A stretch of 64,000 nucleotides of DNA from Paenibacillus graminis (lineage in GTDB: Bacteria; Bacillota; Bacilli; Paenibacillales; Paenibacillaceae): NCBI RefSeq assembly GCF_000758705.1, contig NZ_CP009287.1, positions 4,712,001 through 4,776,000 of the forward strand, in the 5' to 3' direction. The notes beneath the pieces were generated by a model that saw only the letters and a program-made list of their open reading frames with translations, searched no databases and was not told the DNA's origin. A program made the translations under genes and the position numbers. Positions 17,042 to 26,333 of the stretch are shown here, piece after piece (the first letter of the stretch is position 1; every line of letters starts with the position of its first letter).

Positions 17042-18139
17042 CTACCTGTACCAGCCAAACCGCTTCCGTATGCGATGGACAAGGAACAAAAGAATCGGTA
17101 CAACCGCACAAATAGCGGGGAGGAAGTACTTCAAAAACACTTTCCCCTCATTCAAATGGCTGGTGTAATTCTCCACACTGATAAACGAAATGAACAGTAC
17201 AATGACTCCCATAGGCACAACCAGCCTCCGGTAATCTTTAACCTTGAACAGATCCGCTGTGATGACGGTCGCCGCAAAACAATAAATTGACATTTTGAAG
17301 AAAACCCCGATAATCAGGGTCAGGATCACAAACGCATCCAGACGTTGGATAAAATTAGCAACGTTAACCAGTGTTATAGTCGTATATATGGGAAAAGCTG
17401 CTCTGCTGTAAATGTCTACTCCGAGAACGGATATTTCAATCGCATGGGTGAAGCAGAGCAGAAATCCGCTTAGAATGATCGCGGCAACGCCTGTTTTTTT
17501 CGATTTTCCGGATTTCTTTAAATAGGGCAAAACCGTTGAGAAGCAAACCAGCTCGCCGAAGGGGAATATCCAGATGTTCGGATATGCGGAAGTCAAGGCA
17601 TCCACCCAATCATTGTAGTGCAAGGGAAACAGATTTTTATAATCCACCAGACCCGCGATAATCACCACTCCATTGCATACCAGGCCCATGATTATCATTA
17701 TCCAAAAATAAATCTCTGCGGTTCTGGCAAATACCTCAATTCCCTTGTTCAGAATATACATAACAGCAATGACCATAATGGAATTAATGATCAGGATCGG
17801 CGTTCTGTCGTAGGAGGCCGAGATTAGAAGATCTCCCGCCTCCCGCAAATTTCTGGAGCCGTTGAACATAAGCACCGGAATATACAGCAAGCTAAGCGGC
17901 CAGCCGATGAATTTGCCAAGTATTTTCCGGGTATAGCCGCTGATAATCAAATCCGGAAATTGGCGGTAGAGATCATTGTAGATCAGATACAGCATAACCC
18001 CACCGGGCAGTGCCATCAGAATTGACAGCCATACCGCATGGCCGCTTTCCAGTCCAATGGGAATAACTAATGCGGTTCCCAGTTCAAACAGCACAATCAT
18101 AGCAAATAATTGACTGGGGCCGATGACCTCTTTTTTCAT
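17042..18139 (-). CDS. spore germinant receptor permease subunit (GerB type)
   Basis: This 365-residue integral membrane protein of the GerAB/ArcD/ProY (spore_permease) family has about ten helices. It begins IGPSQLFAMIVLFELGT, as these proteins do, and has FGELVCFSTVLPYL in the sixth helix region. In germinant receptors the B subunit binds the small germinant (often an amino acid) in the inner spore membrane. It is the last gene of gerA-gerC-gerB, 35 bases after gerC. AGGGAG precedes the ATG. The germinant is unknown. Confidence 0.92.
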   Translation of the reverse strand: MKKEVIGPSQLFAMIVLFELGTALVIPIGLESGHAVWLSILMALPGGVMLYLIYNDLYRQFPDLIISGYTRKILGKFIGWPLSLLYIPVLMFNGSRNLREAGDLLISASYDRTPILIINSIMVIAVMYILNKGIEVFARTAEIYFWIMIIMGLVCNGVVIIAGLVDYKNLFPLHYNDWVDALTSAYPNIWIFPFGELVCFSTVLPYLKKSGKSKKTGVAAIILSGFLLCFTHAIEISVLGVDIYSRAAFPIYTTITLVNVANFIQRLDAFVILTLIIGVFFKMSIYCFAATVITADLFKVKDYRRLVVPMGVIVLFISFISVENYTSHLNEGKVFLKYFLPAICAVVPILLFLVHRIRKRFGWYR

Positions 18140-18174
18140 ATAGCAGTCTCCCTATCCTATTCAATCAGCATCGG

Positions 18175-19377
18175 TTATTCCGGGGCCTTCAGCGGGGTCA
18201 GCCGCATCCCTGTAGCCCGGATATAAGCTTGAACCTGAACATCCAGTTTGCCTTTGGCAAAAATCTGATTCCAATCCTTCTCAACTTTTTTCCATTCCGC
18301 CGGATTAACGCGTTTGAATTCATTGGCAAAGTTGAAATAATCGCACTCTAACCTTTGTGCGGCTTGAAAAGCTTCCCGGACTTCCTTCTTCGTTAATTCC
18401 TCCATCTCTGCCTCCAGCTTTTTAATTTCCTGGTTTTTGCTCAAATCTACATCGCTTTCCGTCTCATTGAGATTCCCTTCCTCGCTGATGTAGACTTTAA
18501 ATACAGGCAGCCCGTCACGCATTTCAACCTTGATCCTGGTATTGGAGTATACCACGTTTACGGCAACGGCCTTAGCTTGATCCCCGGAATCAATATTCAA
18601 ATTAGTTTCGACAATTTTGTCGAGAATCCACTGGGTGCCCCTCGCTTCAGGCCCGTCGATCCAATTCTCAAGCTTTCCCTTTTTGAATACGGCCTGGCCG
18701 CTGATCAGGATTGAGGTTTCCGCCTTCGTTTGCTCCAGGCTTGCCTTTTTCTGTCCTTCCTCCACGTTGCCGCGCATCCGGACACCGCTGATCGTAAACC
18801 CTCCGCCGCCTGTAATTTCCTTGACCGTTTCAAACACACTGACCTGTGGTGTTTCCCCCCAGACCTTGGAGGTATTTTCTGCCTTTTTGCCCAACCCGAT
18901 AGAGGGTACGCTCTCCTGAGGCAGCAACACCTTCATGATGGACTCTGCATCCGTGCCTCTTGATACCAGTACAGTTGTATTCAGCCGAAGCTCATGGGAT
19001 CTTTCAAAAATATCAAGCACATCGTTCATACCGCTTTCTGCGAGCGATTCTCCTATCACCAGAAGCTGAGCATGGGCAAAAAAAAGCTGACGGGTCGCCT
19101 GCTTAGAAGCTCTGCGGAGCGCCCCAAATACTGTCCGGTCATTGACTGAGTAAATGGAGATTGGCGACTGGCTGGTGCTCGCTCCCTGGGTAGTGGCGGT
19201 AGCAGACGGATTCACCACCTGGAAGGTAACCCGAAGCTCACCCGTGTCCATAAGCCGGTCAACGCCAATCCCGCTTACGATCGCAAGCTCGTTCAGCTCC
19301 CTGCTGTTCCAGCATCCGGCCAGGTTAAGAGACAGAACGGCAAAGAGAATAAGAACAGACAGGCGTTTTGTCTTCAT
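18175..19377 (-). CDS. germinant receptor lipoprotein subunit (GerC type)
   Basis: A 400-residue Ger(x)C family lipoprotein. It has a signal peptide with the lipobox LAGC and mature Cys22, followed by WNSRELNELAIVSGIGVD, the family hallmark. TFQVVNPS, the middle FTISGVRM-type region and the C-terminal WNQIFAKGKLDVQVQAYIRATG close the protein as in other C subunits. It is anchored on the outer face of the inner spore membrane as part of the receptor. Its ATG overlaps the gerA stop codon (ATGA at 19374-19377), so translation is coupled. Confidence 0.93.
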   Translation of the reverse strand: MKTKRLSVLILFAVLSLNLAGCWNSRELNELAIVSGIGVDRLMDTGELRVTFQVVNPSATATTQGASTSQSPISIYSVNDRTVFGALRRASKQATRQLFFAHAQLLVIGESLAESGMNDVLDIFERSHELRLNTTVLVSRGTDAESIMKVLLPQESVPSIGLGKKAENTSKVWGETPQVSVFETVKEITGGGGFTISGVRMRGNVEEGQKKASLEQTKAETSILISGQAVFKKGKLENWIDGPEARGTQWILDKIVETNLNIDSGDQAKAVAVNVVYSNTRIKVEMRDGLPVFKVYISEEGNLNETESDVDLSKNQEIKKLEAEMEELTKKEVREAFQAAQRLECDYFNFANEFKRVNPAEWKKVEKDWNQIFAKGKLDVQVQAYIRATGMRLTPLKAPE

Positions 19378-20933
19378 GCCTGGTTCCCCTGTTTTTCCTT
19401 GTCCGCTTTCTTGCGCACATTGCTTTTGTCTGCCAGACGCGGCCGTATCTTCATAAAATGGATCGGTGACCGGATCAGGGTATCCTTCTGGGCCTCAGGG
19501 TCAAAGGGTCCCAAAGGAGACATATACGGAACGCCGAGTGACCGCAGGCTGCATAAATGCGCGATCATCATCAAGGCCAGAATTACTATGCCGTACAGGC
19601 CCATGAACGCGGCCACAAACACTATAACAAAGCGCAAAAAACGTACGGAGAGCGCCATATTAAAAGCAGGTGTAGTAAAGCTGGAGATCCCCGTTAAAGA
19701 AACCACAATAACCATGGCAGGTGAAACAATGCCCGCCTGTACTGCGGCCTGCCCCAAAACCAGACCTCCAATAATCGAGACGGTCTGTCCGATTGGCGAA
19801 GGCAGGCGGATTCCCGCCTCACGGATAATTTCAAAGGTGACCTCCATCATCAACGCTTCAACAAAGGCGGGAAAAGGAACCCCTTCCCGTTGTGAAGCTA
19901 AATTAATGAGCAGCGGAGTAGGGATCATCTCCTGATGAAAATTAAGCGCGGCAACAAAGATAGCAGGGCCAAACATCGAAATAAGAAAACAGAGAAAACG
20001 CAATAAACGGATCAATGTAGCGATATCAAACCGCTGATAATAGTCCTCCACAGTATGAAAAAACATAAAGAAAGTTGCAGGGGCTATAAGTACAAAAGGG
20101 GTTCCATCCACAAAAACGGCAATTCTTCCATCCAGTAAATTCCCGGCCACGCTGTCCGGCCGTTCTGTGTTGTACAGTGTCGGAAAAGGGGTGTACCCGC
20201 TCTCTTCTATTAATTGCTCAATGTATCCCGATTCCAGAATGGAATCCACTCTGATCTCCTTCAGCTTCTCCTTCAGCTTCTGGAGCACATCTTTATCAGC
20301 TAACCCCTGGATATACATAATCGCAACATTAGTCTGCGTCACAGCACCCAGCTTCATCGGTTCTACCCAAAGATTCGGATTTTTAATTCTTCGCCGGACC
20401 AGAGAAATGTTGACACTTATCGTTTCGGTAAAGCTTTCCTTGGACCCCCGGATCGAAACCTGCGTCCCTGCCTCAGAGACTGGACGGACCTCGCCTCCGC
20501 TTGTATCGCCGCTGAGTGCTTCTGGTACACCTTCAACCAGTACAAGTGTGTTGCCGGACAAAAGGGCTTCATACAGCCCATTCCTGTCTGTGAGCGACTG
20601 GCTTTTGCCCGGAGTCAGTGCTTTTTCCTTGATATAGTTAAAAACCTCCTGGACGGTCGACAGCTTCCGCCCTTCCTCACCAACGGATTGATAGGACAAT
20701 GCATGGGAGATGAAGTCATCTACTAACTCCTTATCCGTAAGGCCTTCCATATAAATAACAGCAACCTGGGGTGCCGGATTTATCATTTTGAAACGGCGAA
20801 TGATCAGATCCATACTGTTCCCCAGACCTTGCCCGATGAGCTGTAAATCTTCTTCCAGGTTCCCGGAGAGCGGGGAGCTTAGATTGCTATCAGCCGATTG
20901 AGACTGTTTTTTTTCTTTTGTTTGAGCAGCCAT
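19374..20933 (-). CDS. spore germinant receptor subunit A (GerA type)
   Basis: A 519-residue GerA-family protein. The hydrophilic N-terminal domain (residues ~30-300) contains VAVIYMEGLTDKELV, SFTETISVNISLVRRRIKN and NTERPDSVAGNLLDGRIAVFVDG motif stretches, quoted here in parts, and is followed by four to five membrane helices ending in SIHFMKIRPR-like RSPIHFMKIRP. It oligomerises into the receptor ion channel in the inner spore membrane. The ATG at 20933 follows AGGAGG by eight bases; an in-frame codon at 20951 does not. It heads the operon. Unlike spoVAF in this window it has the usual length. Confidence 0.94.
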   Translation of the reverse strand: MAAQTKEKKQSQSADSNLSSPLSGNLEEDLQLIGQGLGNSMDLIIRRFKMINPAPQVAVIYMEGLTDKELVDDFISHALSYQSVGEEGRKLSTVQEVFNYIKEKALTPGKSQSLTDRNGLYEALLSGNTLVLVEGVPEALSGDTSGGEVRPVSEAGTQVSIRGSKESFTETISVNISLVRRRIKNPNLWVEPMKLGAVTQTNVAIMYIQGLADKDVLQKLKEKLKEIRVDSILESGYIEQLIEESGYTPFPTLYNTERPDSVAGNLLDGRIAVFVDGTPFVLIAPATFFMFFHTVEDYYQRFDIATLIRLLRFLCFLISMFGPAIFVAALNFHQEMIPTPLLINLASQREGVPFPAFVEALMMEVTFEIIREAGIRLPSPIGQTVSIIGGLVLGQAAVQAGIVSPAMVIVVSLTGISSFTTPAFNMALSVRFLRFVIVFVAAFMGLYGIVILALMMIAHLCSLRSLGVPYMSPLGPFDPEAQKDTLIRSPIHFMKIRPRLADKSNVRKKADKEKQGNQA

Positions 20934-20952
20934 CGCAAGCACCTCCTGCACA

Positions 20953-20983
20953 TACTATTTGCCCGCTATCCTTTTTTTATGCA
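20953..20983 (-). promoter_or_regulatory. candidate SigG promoter of the ger operon
   Basis: On the minus strand TGCATA (20978-20983) and AATAGTA (20953-20959) are 18 bases apart. They match five of six and six of seven bases of the SigG elements TGAATA and CATAnTA. It is close to the start codon but leaves room for the ribosome binding site. Confidence 0.4.
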
Positions 20984-21046
20984 GGTTATGGAATAGCCGG
21001 ACGCTTGCCCTGCCTTAGTGAAACCATCGGGTATATACAGCACAAA

Positions 21047-21087
21047 GAGGCTGGCCGCGCAGAATTTCTGCATAAGGCCAGCCTCTA
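21047..21087 (-). terminator. terminator of the ferredoxin reductase gene
   Basis: AGAGGCTGGCC pairs with GGCCAGCCTCT. The minus-strand copy is followed by TTTGTG. It lies 27 bases past the stop codon. Confidence 0.65.
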
Positions 21088-21113
21088 TTCGCTGATAATT
21101 CATTAATAGCCTG

Positions 21114-22154
21114 CTAGTGTTCATCCGCTACGCCAAGCGCCTTGTTCTTCTCCTTAAAACGTTCATTATGCGAGGAGACGTAAGCCACCTTCGGTGCATC
21201 AGGGTCTATATACAGCTTGGCGCTGTTCAGAGCCAGAACCGCATCGGTGAACGTTCCGGCGATCAGCCGGACCTTGCTGCTGTAATCCACGAAATCTCCG
21301 GCGGCAAAAACACCAGGAAGGTTGGTCTCCAGCCTGCTGCTGACATTGGCCCACCACTCGCCCATGTCCAGCCCCCAGTCCTTAAGCGGACCAAAATCAC
21401 TCTTCAGCCCGTGGTTCACGATCACTGCATCGACCTCAAGCTGCTCGGATGCGCCGGATTCCATATGGCTAATCGTAACCTGGTCTATCTTCTCCCCGTC
21501 GCTGCTGTGCAGCTGGCTGACTGTATGCGGAACCCGCACTTGGACTGACGAAGCTTTCATGCGGGCAATGTTCTTCTCATGTCCGCCGAACTGCTCGCGC
21601 CGGTGCACGATTGTCACGCTTGCGGCAATCTGCTCCAGTTCGTTAGCCCAATCCACCGCCGAATCACCGCCGCCAGAGATCAGCACCCGCTTGCCGCGGA
21701 AAGGCTCCAGCTCCTGTACAGTATAATGAAGGTTTGTAACCTCATATCGGTCCGCTCCCTCTATTTCCAGCTTCGCCATTTGGAGAATGCCATACCCTAT
21801 GGTCAGAATGATAGTACGTGTCCAGTGCCGTTCACCGGTCGCCGATGTCAGAATATATGTGCCGTCCTCCTGCCGCTCCTGGCCAATAATCTGTTGACCC
21901 AGCACGATGGCCGGATCAAAGGTCCGGGCCTGCTCGGCAAGCTGATCAATCAATTTACGGCAGAGAACCGGGGTGACTCCCCCCACATCCCAGATCATTT
22001 TCTCGGGATAAATGAGCATTCTGCCGCCCAGCTCTTCCTTAGCCTCTATCAGTTTGGTTTTGAGATCCCGCATTCCGCTATAAAAGGCTGTATACATGCC
22101 GGCAGGACCGCCGCCAATAATCGTCACATCGTATAATTCCAGCTCTTTGCTCAT
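21114..22154 (-). CDS. ferredoxin--NADP reductase, thioredoxin-reductase-like (YumC type)
   Basis: A 346-residue FAD/NADPH enzyme, the length of B. subtilis YumC. FAD-binding [14 protein letters not shown] lies at ~14-27, and the NADPH-binding [14 protein letters not shown] at ~160. [12 protein letters not shown] near residue 290 is the second FAD motif. The CxxC redox pair of thioredoxin reductases is absent, as expected for this ferredoxin reductase class. It moves electrons between NADPH and ferredoxin or flavodoxin in the cytoplasm. The C-terminal extension ([17 protein letters not shown]) is usual for the class. It is a single-gene transcript. Confidence 0.92.
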   Translation of the reverse strand: MSKELELYDVTIIGGGPAGMYTAFYSGMRDLKTKLIEAKEELGGRMLIYPEKMIWDVGGVTPVLCRKLIDQLAEQARTFDPAIVLGQQIIGQERQEDGTYILTSATGERHWTRTIILTIGYGILQMAKLEIEGADRYEVTNLHYTVQELEPFRGKRVLISGGGDSAVDWANELEQIAASVTIVHRREQFGGHEKNIARMKASSVQVRVPHTVSQLHSSDGEKIDQVTISHMESGASEQLEVDAVIVNHGLKSDFGPLKDWGLDMGEWWANVSSRLETNLPGVFAAGDFVDYSSKVRLIAGTFTDAVLALNSAKLYIDPDAPKVAYVSSHNERFKEKNKALGVADEH

Positions 22155-22255
22155 ATTTTCCCCTCCAAGGTGTATTGGTATTTATAGCAGTATAAACTGA
22201 ACTTTGTGTTTTCTATTTGGGGACTGGCAATGACTACAGAGAATCTTTCGATTTC

Positions 22256-22320
22256 CGGCCGCTGTTGTCTACAGATTTCTTGAATTGCTGTTCATAGTGG
22301 AAATCCGTAGACAAAGGCGG
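22256..22320. repeat. imperfect inverted repeat between operons
   Basis: TTGTCTACAGATTTC (22265-22279) is an inverted copy of GAAATCCGTAGACAA (22300-22314) with one mismatch and a 20-base loop. There is no T-tract on either side. The rest of the gap 22155-22427 contains no gene. Confidence 0.5.
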
Positions 22321-22427
22321 ACGCTACCGCTCCGCTCCTACAGTTCCAGACTTCTCCTTCGTCACTTTTCCCTTATTTTTAATTTTTCAAGTACAATCTA
22401 TATTCTCAAAAAATTTGTTTCTGCTCA

Positions 22428-23462
22428 TCAAGATTTGGTACGGGCCAGCAAATACAGAAAATAAGGCGCACCGATTACAGCGACAACAATGCCCGTCGGT
22501 ATTTCAGACGGCTGCAGAATCCAGCGGCCAATGGTATCCGCCGTTAGGACAAGCAAGGAGCCCAGCAGTGCCGAAGCGGGCAGCATCAGCTGATGCTTCG
22601 GCCCCACCAGGCGCCGGGCCAGATGAGGGCCGATCAAGCCCACGAACCCGATTCCGCCGCTTACGGCTACACTGGCCGCTGCCAATCCTACTGCAGCCCC
22701 GAGCAGACGGAATTGTTCCTTGGTTACTGCCGCCCCCAATCCGGTTGCAGTCTGATCGCCGAGATTCAATACATTCATCACTCTTGCCTTATAGATCACA
22801 TAGGGCAGCAGAATGAGGATCCAGGGCAGCAGGGACAGCACGAACTTCCAGCTGGTTCCCCAGATACTGCCCGCCAGCCAGGTGGCAACAAATTGGTATT
22901 TATCCGGATCGAGGCGCAAGGTAAGCACAATCATCGCTGCACTCATCCCGGCAGCAACCGCTACACCGGTCAGCAGCAGGCGGATCGGCGAAATTCCCTG
23001 GTGCCGCTTATAGGCAAGTGCATAGATCATTGCCGCAGTACATGCAGCCCCCACAAAGGCCACCAGCGGAAGCATAAAGACCGGTGCCGCAGACGTTGCC
23101 GGATAAAAGGATATCAGCAGCATGACCATAAGTCCCGCTCCGGCATTGATCCCGAGAATGCCGGGGTCGGCCAGATCATTGCGGAAAACGCCTTGCATTA
23201 CCGCTCCTGAAACCGCCAGACCGGCTCCAATCAGAATCGAAATCACAATCCGCGGCAGACGGAAATCGAAAAGAATGAGCTCTTGCTTATCCGTCCCCCG
23301 GCCAAGCAGGGTGTGCAGCAGCTCCAGCGGTGTCAAACGTATGTATCCTGTATTCACACTGATAATAAAAGCAGCAACAATCAAGACAGCAATGACTGCC
23401 AGCACCCGAAATCCGCGTTTGCGTCTAACTTCATCAAAACTTATGGCCGTTGTCTTGGACAT
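22428..23462 (-). CDS. iron-siderophore ABC transporter permease (FecCD family), second subunit
   Basis: A 344-residue FecCD/BtuC-type permease with about ten helices. GAVMQGVFRNDLADPGILGINAG (family signature, here split: GAVMQGVFRN and DPGILGINAG) lies near residue 90, and the ATPase-contact loop GGIGFVGLIGPHLAR lies at ~275. It forms a heterodimeric import channel with the gene before it, whose stop codon is two bases away. The ATG at 23462 is eight bases after AAGGGAG; a GTG six bases upstream is possible. No binding protein or ATPase gene is adjacent. Confidence 0.92.
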   Translation of the reverse strand: MSKTTAISFDEVRRKRGFRVLAVIAVLIVAAFIISVNTGYIRLTPLELLHTLLGRGTDKQELILFDFRLPRIVISILIGAGLAVSGAVMQGVFRNDLADPGILGINAGAGLMVMLLISFYPATSAAPVFMLPLVAFVGAACTAAMIYALAYKRHQGISPIRLLLTGVAVAAGMSAAMIVLTLRLDPDKYQFVATWLAGSIWGTSWKFVLSLLPWILILLPYVIYKARVMNVLNLGDQTATGLGAAVTKEQFRLLGAAVGLAAASVAVSGGIGFVGLIGPHLARRLVGPKHQLMLPASALLGSLLVLTADTIGRWILQPSEIPTGIVVAVIGAPYFLYLLARTKS

Positions 23463-23464
23463 AC

Positions 23465-24523
23465 TCACAGCTCCCTTCTCTCTTTACGGGCCAGATACAG
23501 AAAGAAAGGCACACCAATCAGTGCAAGAACGGCACCGAGCGGTGTTTCATGCTGCGGAATGATGGTTCTGGCCGCCAGATCAGCGAGCACCACCAGCAGA
23601 CTGCCAAGCACAGCAGAGCACGGAATAATCCACCTGTAATCCACACCGACAAGATACCGCGTCAAATGGGGGATGATCAGACCAATAAAACCGACAGCTC
23701 CTACTACAGATACCGATGAACCGGCAAGAACCAGGACAATCAGAGCACCTGCCAGCTTCACCAGGCCTGTACGCTGCCCAAGCCCTTTGGCAACATCGTC
23801 GCCCAGGCTGAGCATGGTAATGGAGCGGGACAACGCGATGGCCCCAAGAACCGCCGCAAAAACCCAGGGAAACATAATTTTCAGCTGGAACCATTTCGTT
23901 CCGGCTATGCCTCCTGCATACCAAAAGGCCAGATCTTGTCCGATTTTATAGTACAAAGCCACGCCTTCGCTTAACGCCGAGAGCAGCGCACTCAAAGCCG
24001 CACCGGCCAGCACCAGACGGGCTGGAGTCAATCCGCCTTTAGCCAAGGACCCGACACCATACACAATCGCCGCCCCCGCACCTGCACCCACAAAGGAATA
24101 CAGGATCAAACTCATGAATGGCAGATTAGGCATAAATGCGAAACAAAGCGCCAGCGCAAATCCTGCCCCCGAATTAATGCCCATCAGCCCGGAATCCGCG
24201 AGCGGGTTGCGGGTCATCCCTTGCATAACCGCTCCTGCCACAGCAAAGCTGGCACCGATCATCACACCGCCAAGCACACGGGGCAGCCGAAGCTCCCGGA
24301 TAATCTGGTGATCCGTAATATCCGGATTGAAATGAAAAATAGCGTTCCATACCACCGGCAGCTGAATATCCGCAGCCCCGAACGAGACCGATACTGCAAT
24401 ACCCAGCGCCAGGGCAACCAGACCGCCAACCAGGATCAGCGTAGCCGCCCAAGGCCGCGAACGAAGCTTCACCTCATCCAGCCGCCCTAGGGGACCTGTA
24501 CCGGCTGCTGTCTGTTGACTCAT
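23465..24523 (-). CDS. iron-siderophore ABC transporter permease (FecCD family), first subunit
   Basis: A 352-residue FecCD permease paralogous to the next gene. RLPRVLGGVMIGASFAVAGA and MQGMTRNPLADSG are the family signature, and GAVGFIGLIIPHLTRYLVG is the coupling-helix region. The pair resembles the two-permease systems of hydroxamate siderophore uptake in Bacillus (YfiZ/YfhA, FhuB/FhuG), though the substrate cannot be fixed. AGGTGG lies five bases before the ATG at 24523. A consensus Fur box directly upstream shows iron-dependent repression. Confidence 0.92.
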   Translation of the reverse strand: MSQQTAAGTGPLGRLDEVKLRSRPWAATLILVGGLVALALGIAVSVSFGAADIQLPVVWNAIFHFNPDITDHQIIRELRLPRVLGGVMIGASFAVAGAVMQGMTRNPLADSGLMGINSGAGFALALCFAFMPNLPFMSLILYSFVGAGAGAAIVYGVGSLAKGGLTPARLVLAGAALSALLSALSEGVALYYKIGQDLAFWYAGGIAGTKWFQLKIMFPWVFAAVLGAIALSRSITMLSLGDDVAKGLGQRTGLVKLAGALIVLVLAGSSVSVVGAVGFIGLIIPHLTRYLVGVDYRWIIPCSAVLGSLLVVLADLAARTIIPQHETPLGAVLALIGVPFFLYLARKERREL

Positions 24524-24547
24524 ATCTTCCACCTTTTTCTTATGAAA

Positions 24548-24569
24548 TTGATAATCATTATCATTATCA
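24548..24569 (-). promoter_or_regulatory. Fur box
   Basis: TTGATAATCATTATC continues into ATTATCA, which contains overlapping copies of the Fur 7-1-7 hexamer GATAAT/ATTATC. It lies 25 bases upstream of the permease start codon, the usual place for a Fur operator over the promoter. Confidence 0.9.
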
Positions 24570-24619
24570 CATTGTAAAGGAAAAAGCCTTCTTTTGGCAA
24601 TGGATAAATCTAATTCGTT

Positions 24620-24682
24620 ACTTTAAAAAAAGCCAGAACCCCGGCAAGCATCCTGTAAAAGCGACGATTGCCGGGGTTCTGA
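24620..24682 (-). terminator. terminator of the TetR remnant
   Basis: CAGAACCCCGGCAA pairs perfectly with TTGCCGGGGTTCTG around a 21-base loop. GCTTTTTTT follows on the minus strand. Confidence 0.7.
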
Positions 24683-24795
24683 AATAAGTGTTACGTATGA
24701 AATCAGATGCGGTAGTACGATCACCGCAATGGTCAGCTCCAGCAGCCTCACAGCGGTTACGCATCTGCGGAAGATTGGATCATGATAGCCTGATT

Positions 24796-25178
24796 TCATT
24801 TGAGCGAGGTGGTATGATAGTTGGCCAGCCCCCGGGAGATGCTTCCGTCCATAATCCGGGCAACCTTTGCCACAATCCGGGCCGGGTCAGAGTTCGCCCC
24901 TGCTTTTAGCCAATTAATCACCTGTCCAAGAATAGCCAATGTATAGAAATCAGCAATCTCCTGCTTGGCCTGCAAGCCCGCCCGTTCCGGTTCAAGCGCG
25001 TCCAGTTCTTCCACGACCTGGATCATTACTCCATAAACCACCCCGTACAAAAAGCTCTCCAAATGCTCCCGGCCCAGCGAATGGAAGGTATTCAGGCAGA
25101 TGGTTTTATTGCTTTGTGTATAATATAGTACGCTCAGAAACCCCTGTTTCCAGCCTCCACCATCATCGTACGAATGTT
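24796..25178 (-). pseudogene. TetR-family regulator, C-terminal domain only
   Basis: The minus-strand frame open from 25178 encodes DGGGWKQGFLSVLYYTQ, then TFHSLGREHLESFLYGVVYG and ANYHTTSLK at the end. The spacing and the WKQGFLSVLYYTQSNK-type helix match the ligand-binding domain of TetR regulators. A TAA lies immediately upstream at ~25176-25178 and no helix-turn-helix can be found in any frame for 150 bases beyond, so the DNA-binding domain is lost. Translation could begin at an internal codon (25062 is possible), giving an 88-residue fragment with no predicted regulatory use. The stretch from 25179 to 25557 contains no gene I can support. Confidence 0.6.
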
Positions 25179-25557
25179 ACCATATCAGGCAGGGAGGAAT
25201 TCGCTTGCATACCAGAAGGTACGGGAAAACGGGGATCCGACATTGTCTTTGAGGCGTGGCAGCGGGGGAACAACTGAGGATTGGGAAGCTACGGAGAATT
25301 CGTCCGCTATCCGGCTGGTGCATGACCGGCTATATCGATCCGGTGTGTTCATATTGTGAATATAAGCACAAGACTGGCGGGCAGAAGTTCAAGTATGTCC
25401 GCCAGACTACTCCACACTTGCAACAATAGCAAGTAACAGGCAAAAGGTCTCGCTTCAAGCATAATTTTCAACCGCTGGACGAATATTTTCATCCGTCAAT
25501 GAACTCCGTTTTATATCCGGGATGGCCTGCAGATATGTAATTCAAGGGAATCTATTT

Positions 25558-25767
25558 CTAATTCATTAAGAAGTCCAATATATTCATGCCGCTTGCCGTA
25601 TTGGACTTGTATAATTCAGTATAGCCGCATTCCCGGCAGCTGATGGTAATGAATTTTTTGTTCTGGACATCAAAAAGCTTAGCAAAGTTGCCGCCGGTTG
25701 CCTGAAACTGATCCACGGCATACTCTTTACATCCGCATTTACTGCAAATAAATTGTTTCTTAGCCAT
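25558..25767 (-). CDS. zinc-ribbon protein of the YpzJ/COG3478 type
   Basis: A 69-residue protein with two CxxC pairs, CSKCGC near residue 8 and CRECGY near residue 44, which should bind one zinc ion. FVTISCRECGYTELYKS-like and the C-terminal MNILDFLMN ending fit a widespread family of small predicted nucleic-acid-binding proteins in Bacillota. The role is not known. GGAGGAG precedes the ATG by eight bases, a strong site. The neighbours are unrelated, and it seems to be transcribed alone. Confidence 0.85.
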   Translation of the reverse strand: MAKKQFICSKCGCKEYAVDQFQATGGNFAKLFDVQNKKFITISCRECGYTELYKSNTASGMNILDFLMN

Positions 25768-26333
25768 GGTACTCTCTCCTCCAAAGGTTTCTCTGGTTCA
25801 TCTAAGGTTTCGTCTGTTACGTATTACATCGGTTAAACCGAGGCGGAAAATAAACTAATTGCGTACATTGATGCTTAAGGCGCAGAGCTATACTTGGATT
25901 CGCCCTCTGGTCTAGGCCGTTTTTCATGACCCGCTGAAAAAGGTATCCCCATCATACCACCCATAATTTTCCTTAACCAGCAAACCGGATAAATGAGTAA
26001 AAAAGACCCACTTGCAGATACAAGAAGGGCAGGGTATATATTTATTTTATTCCGAAATGTTACAGGAGTTCATTTATTTGTATCCAAACGTATAAAATGA
26101 GTCCGGTATCCGCTGGTTTCACTGATATCCAGACCCTTCCCTTTGTCTCATAATACAGCGGCTGCGAACTTCAAAATCCAGATGATGTTTGTATCGCAGC
26201 GGATCTTTTCGAGCTTTGCCCTTCAGCACATAAAGACCAGAACAATAATTATACGTCAAAAATCTTATTTTGTTATGGTCAGCGGCAAAAAACAATTTTT
26301 AAAACGTTCCCGGCAGCCATCTTTACTGTTAAT
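25768..26333. other. long gap without a recognisable gene
   Basis: Both strands were read. There is no ribosome binding site followed by a plausible protein and no clear hairpin terminator. The promoter of the zinc-ribbon gene should lie at its left edge. Confidence 0.4.

Noticed and set aside
16733..17290. 185-residue plus-strand frame over the small membrane gene and the gerB 3' end
   Set aside because: It is out of frame with the well-supported 76-residue gene and runs antisense into gerB.
25322..25429. Possible 35-residue peptide with CSYC on the plus strand
   Set aside because: No acceptable ribosome binding site, one CxxC pair only, and it lies in DNA next to a deletion point.
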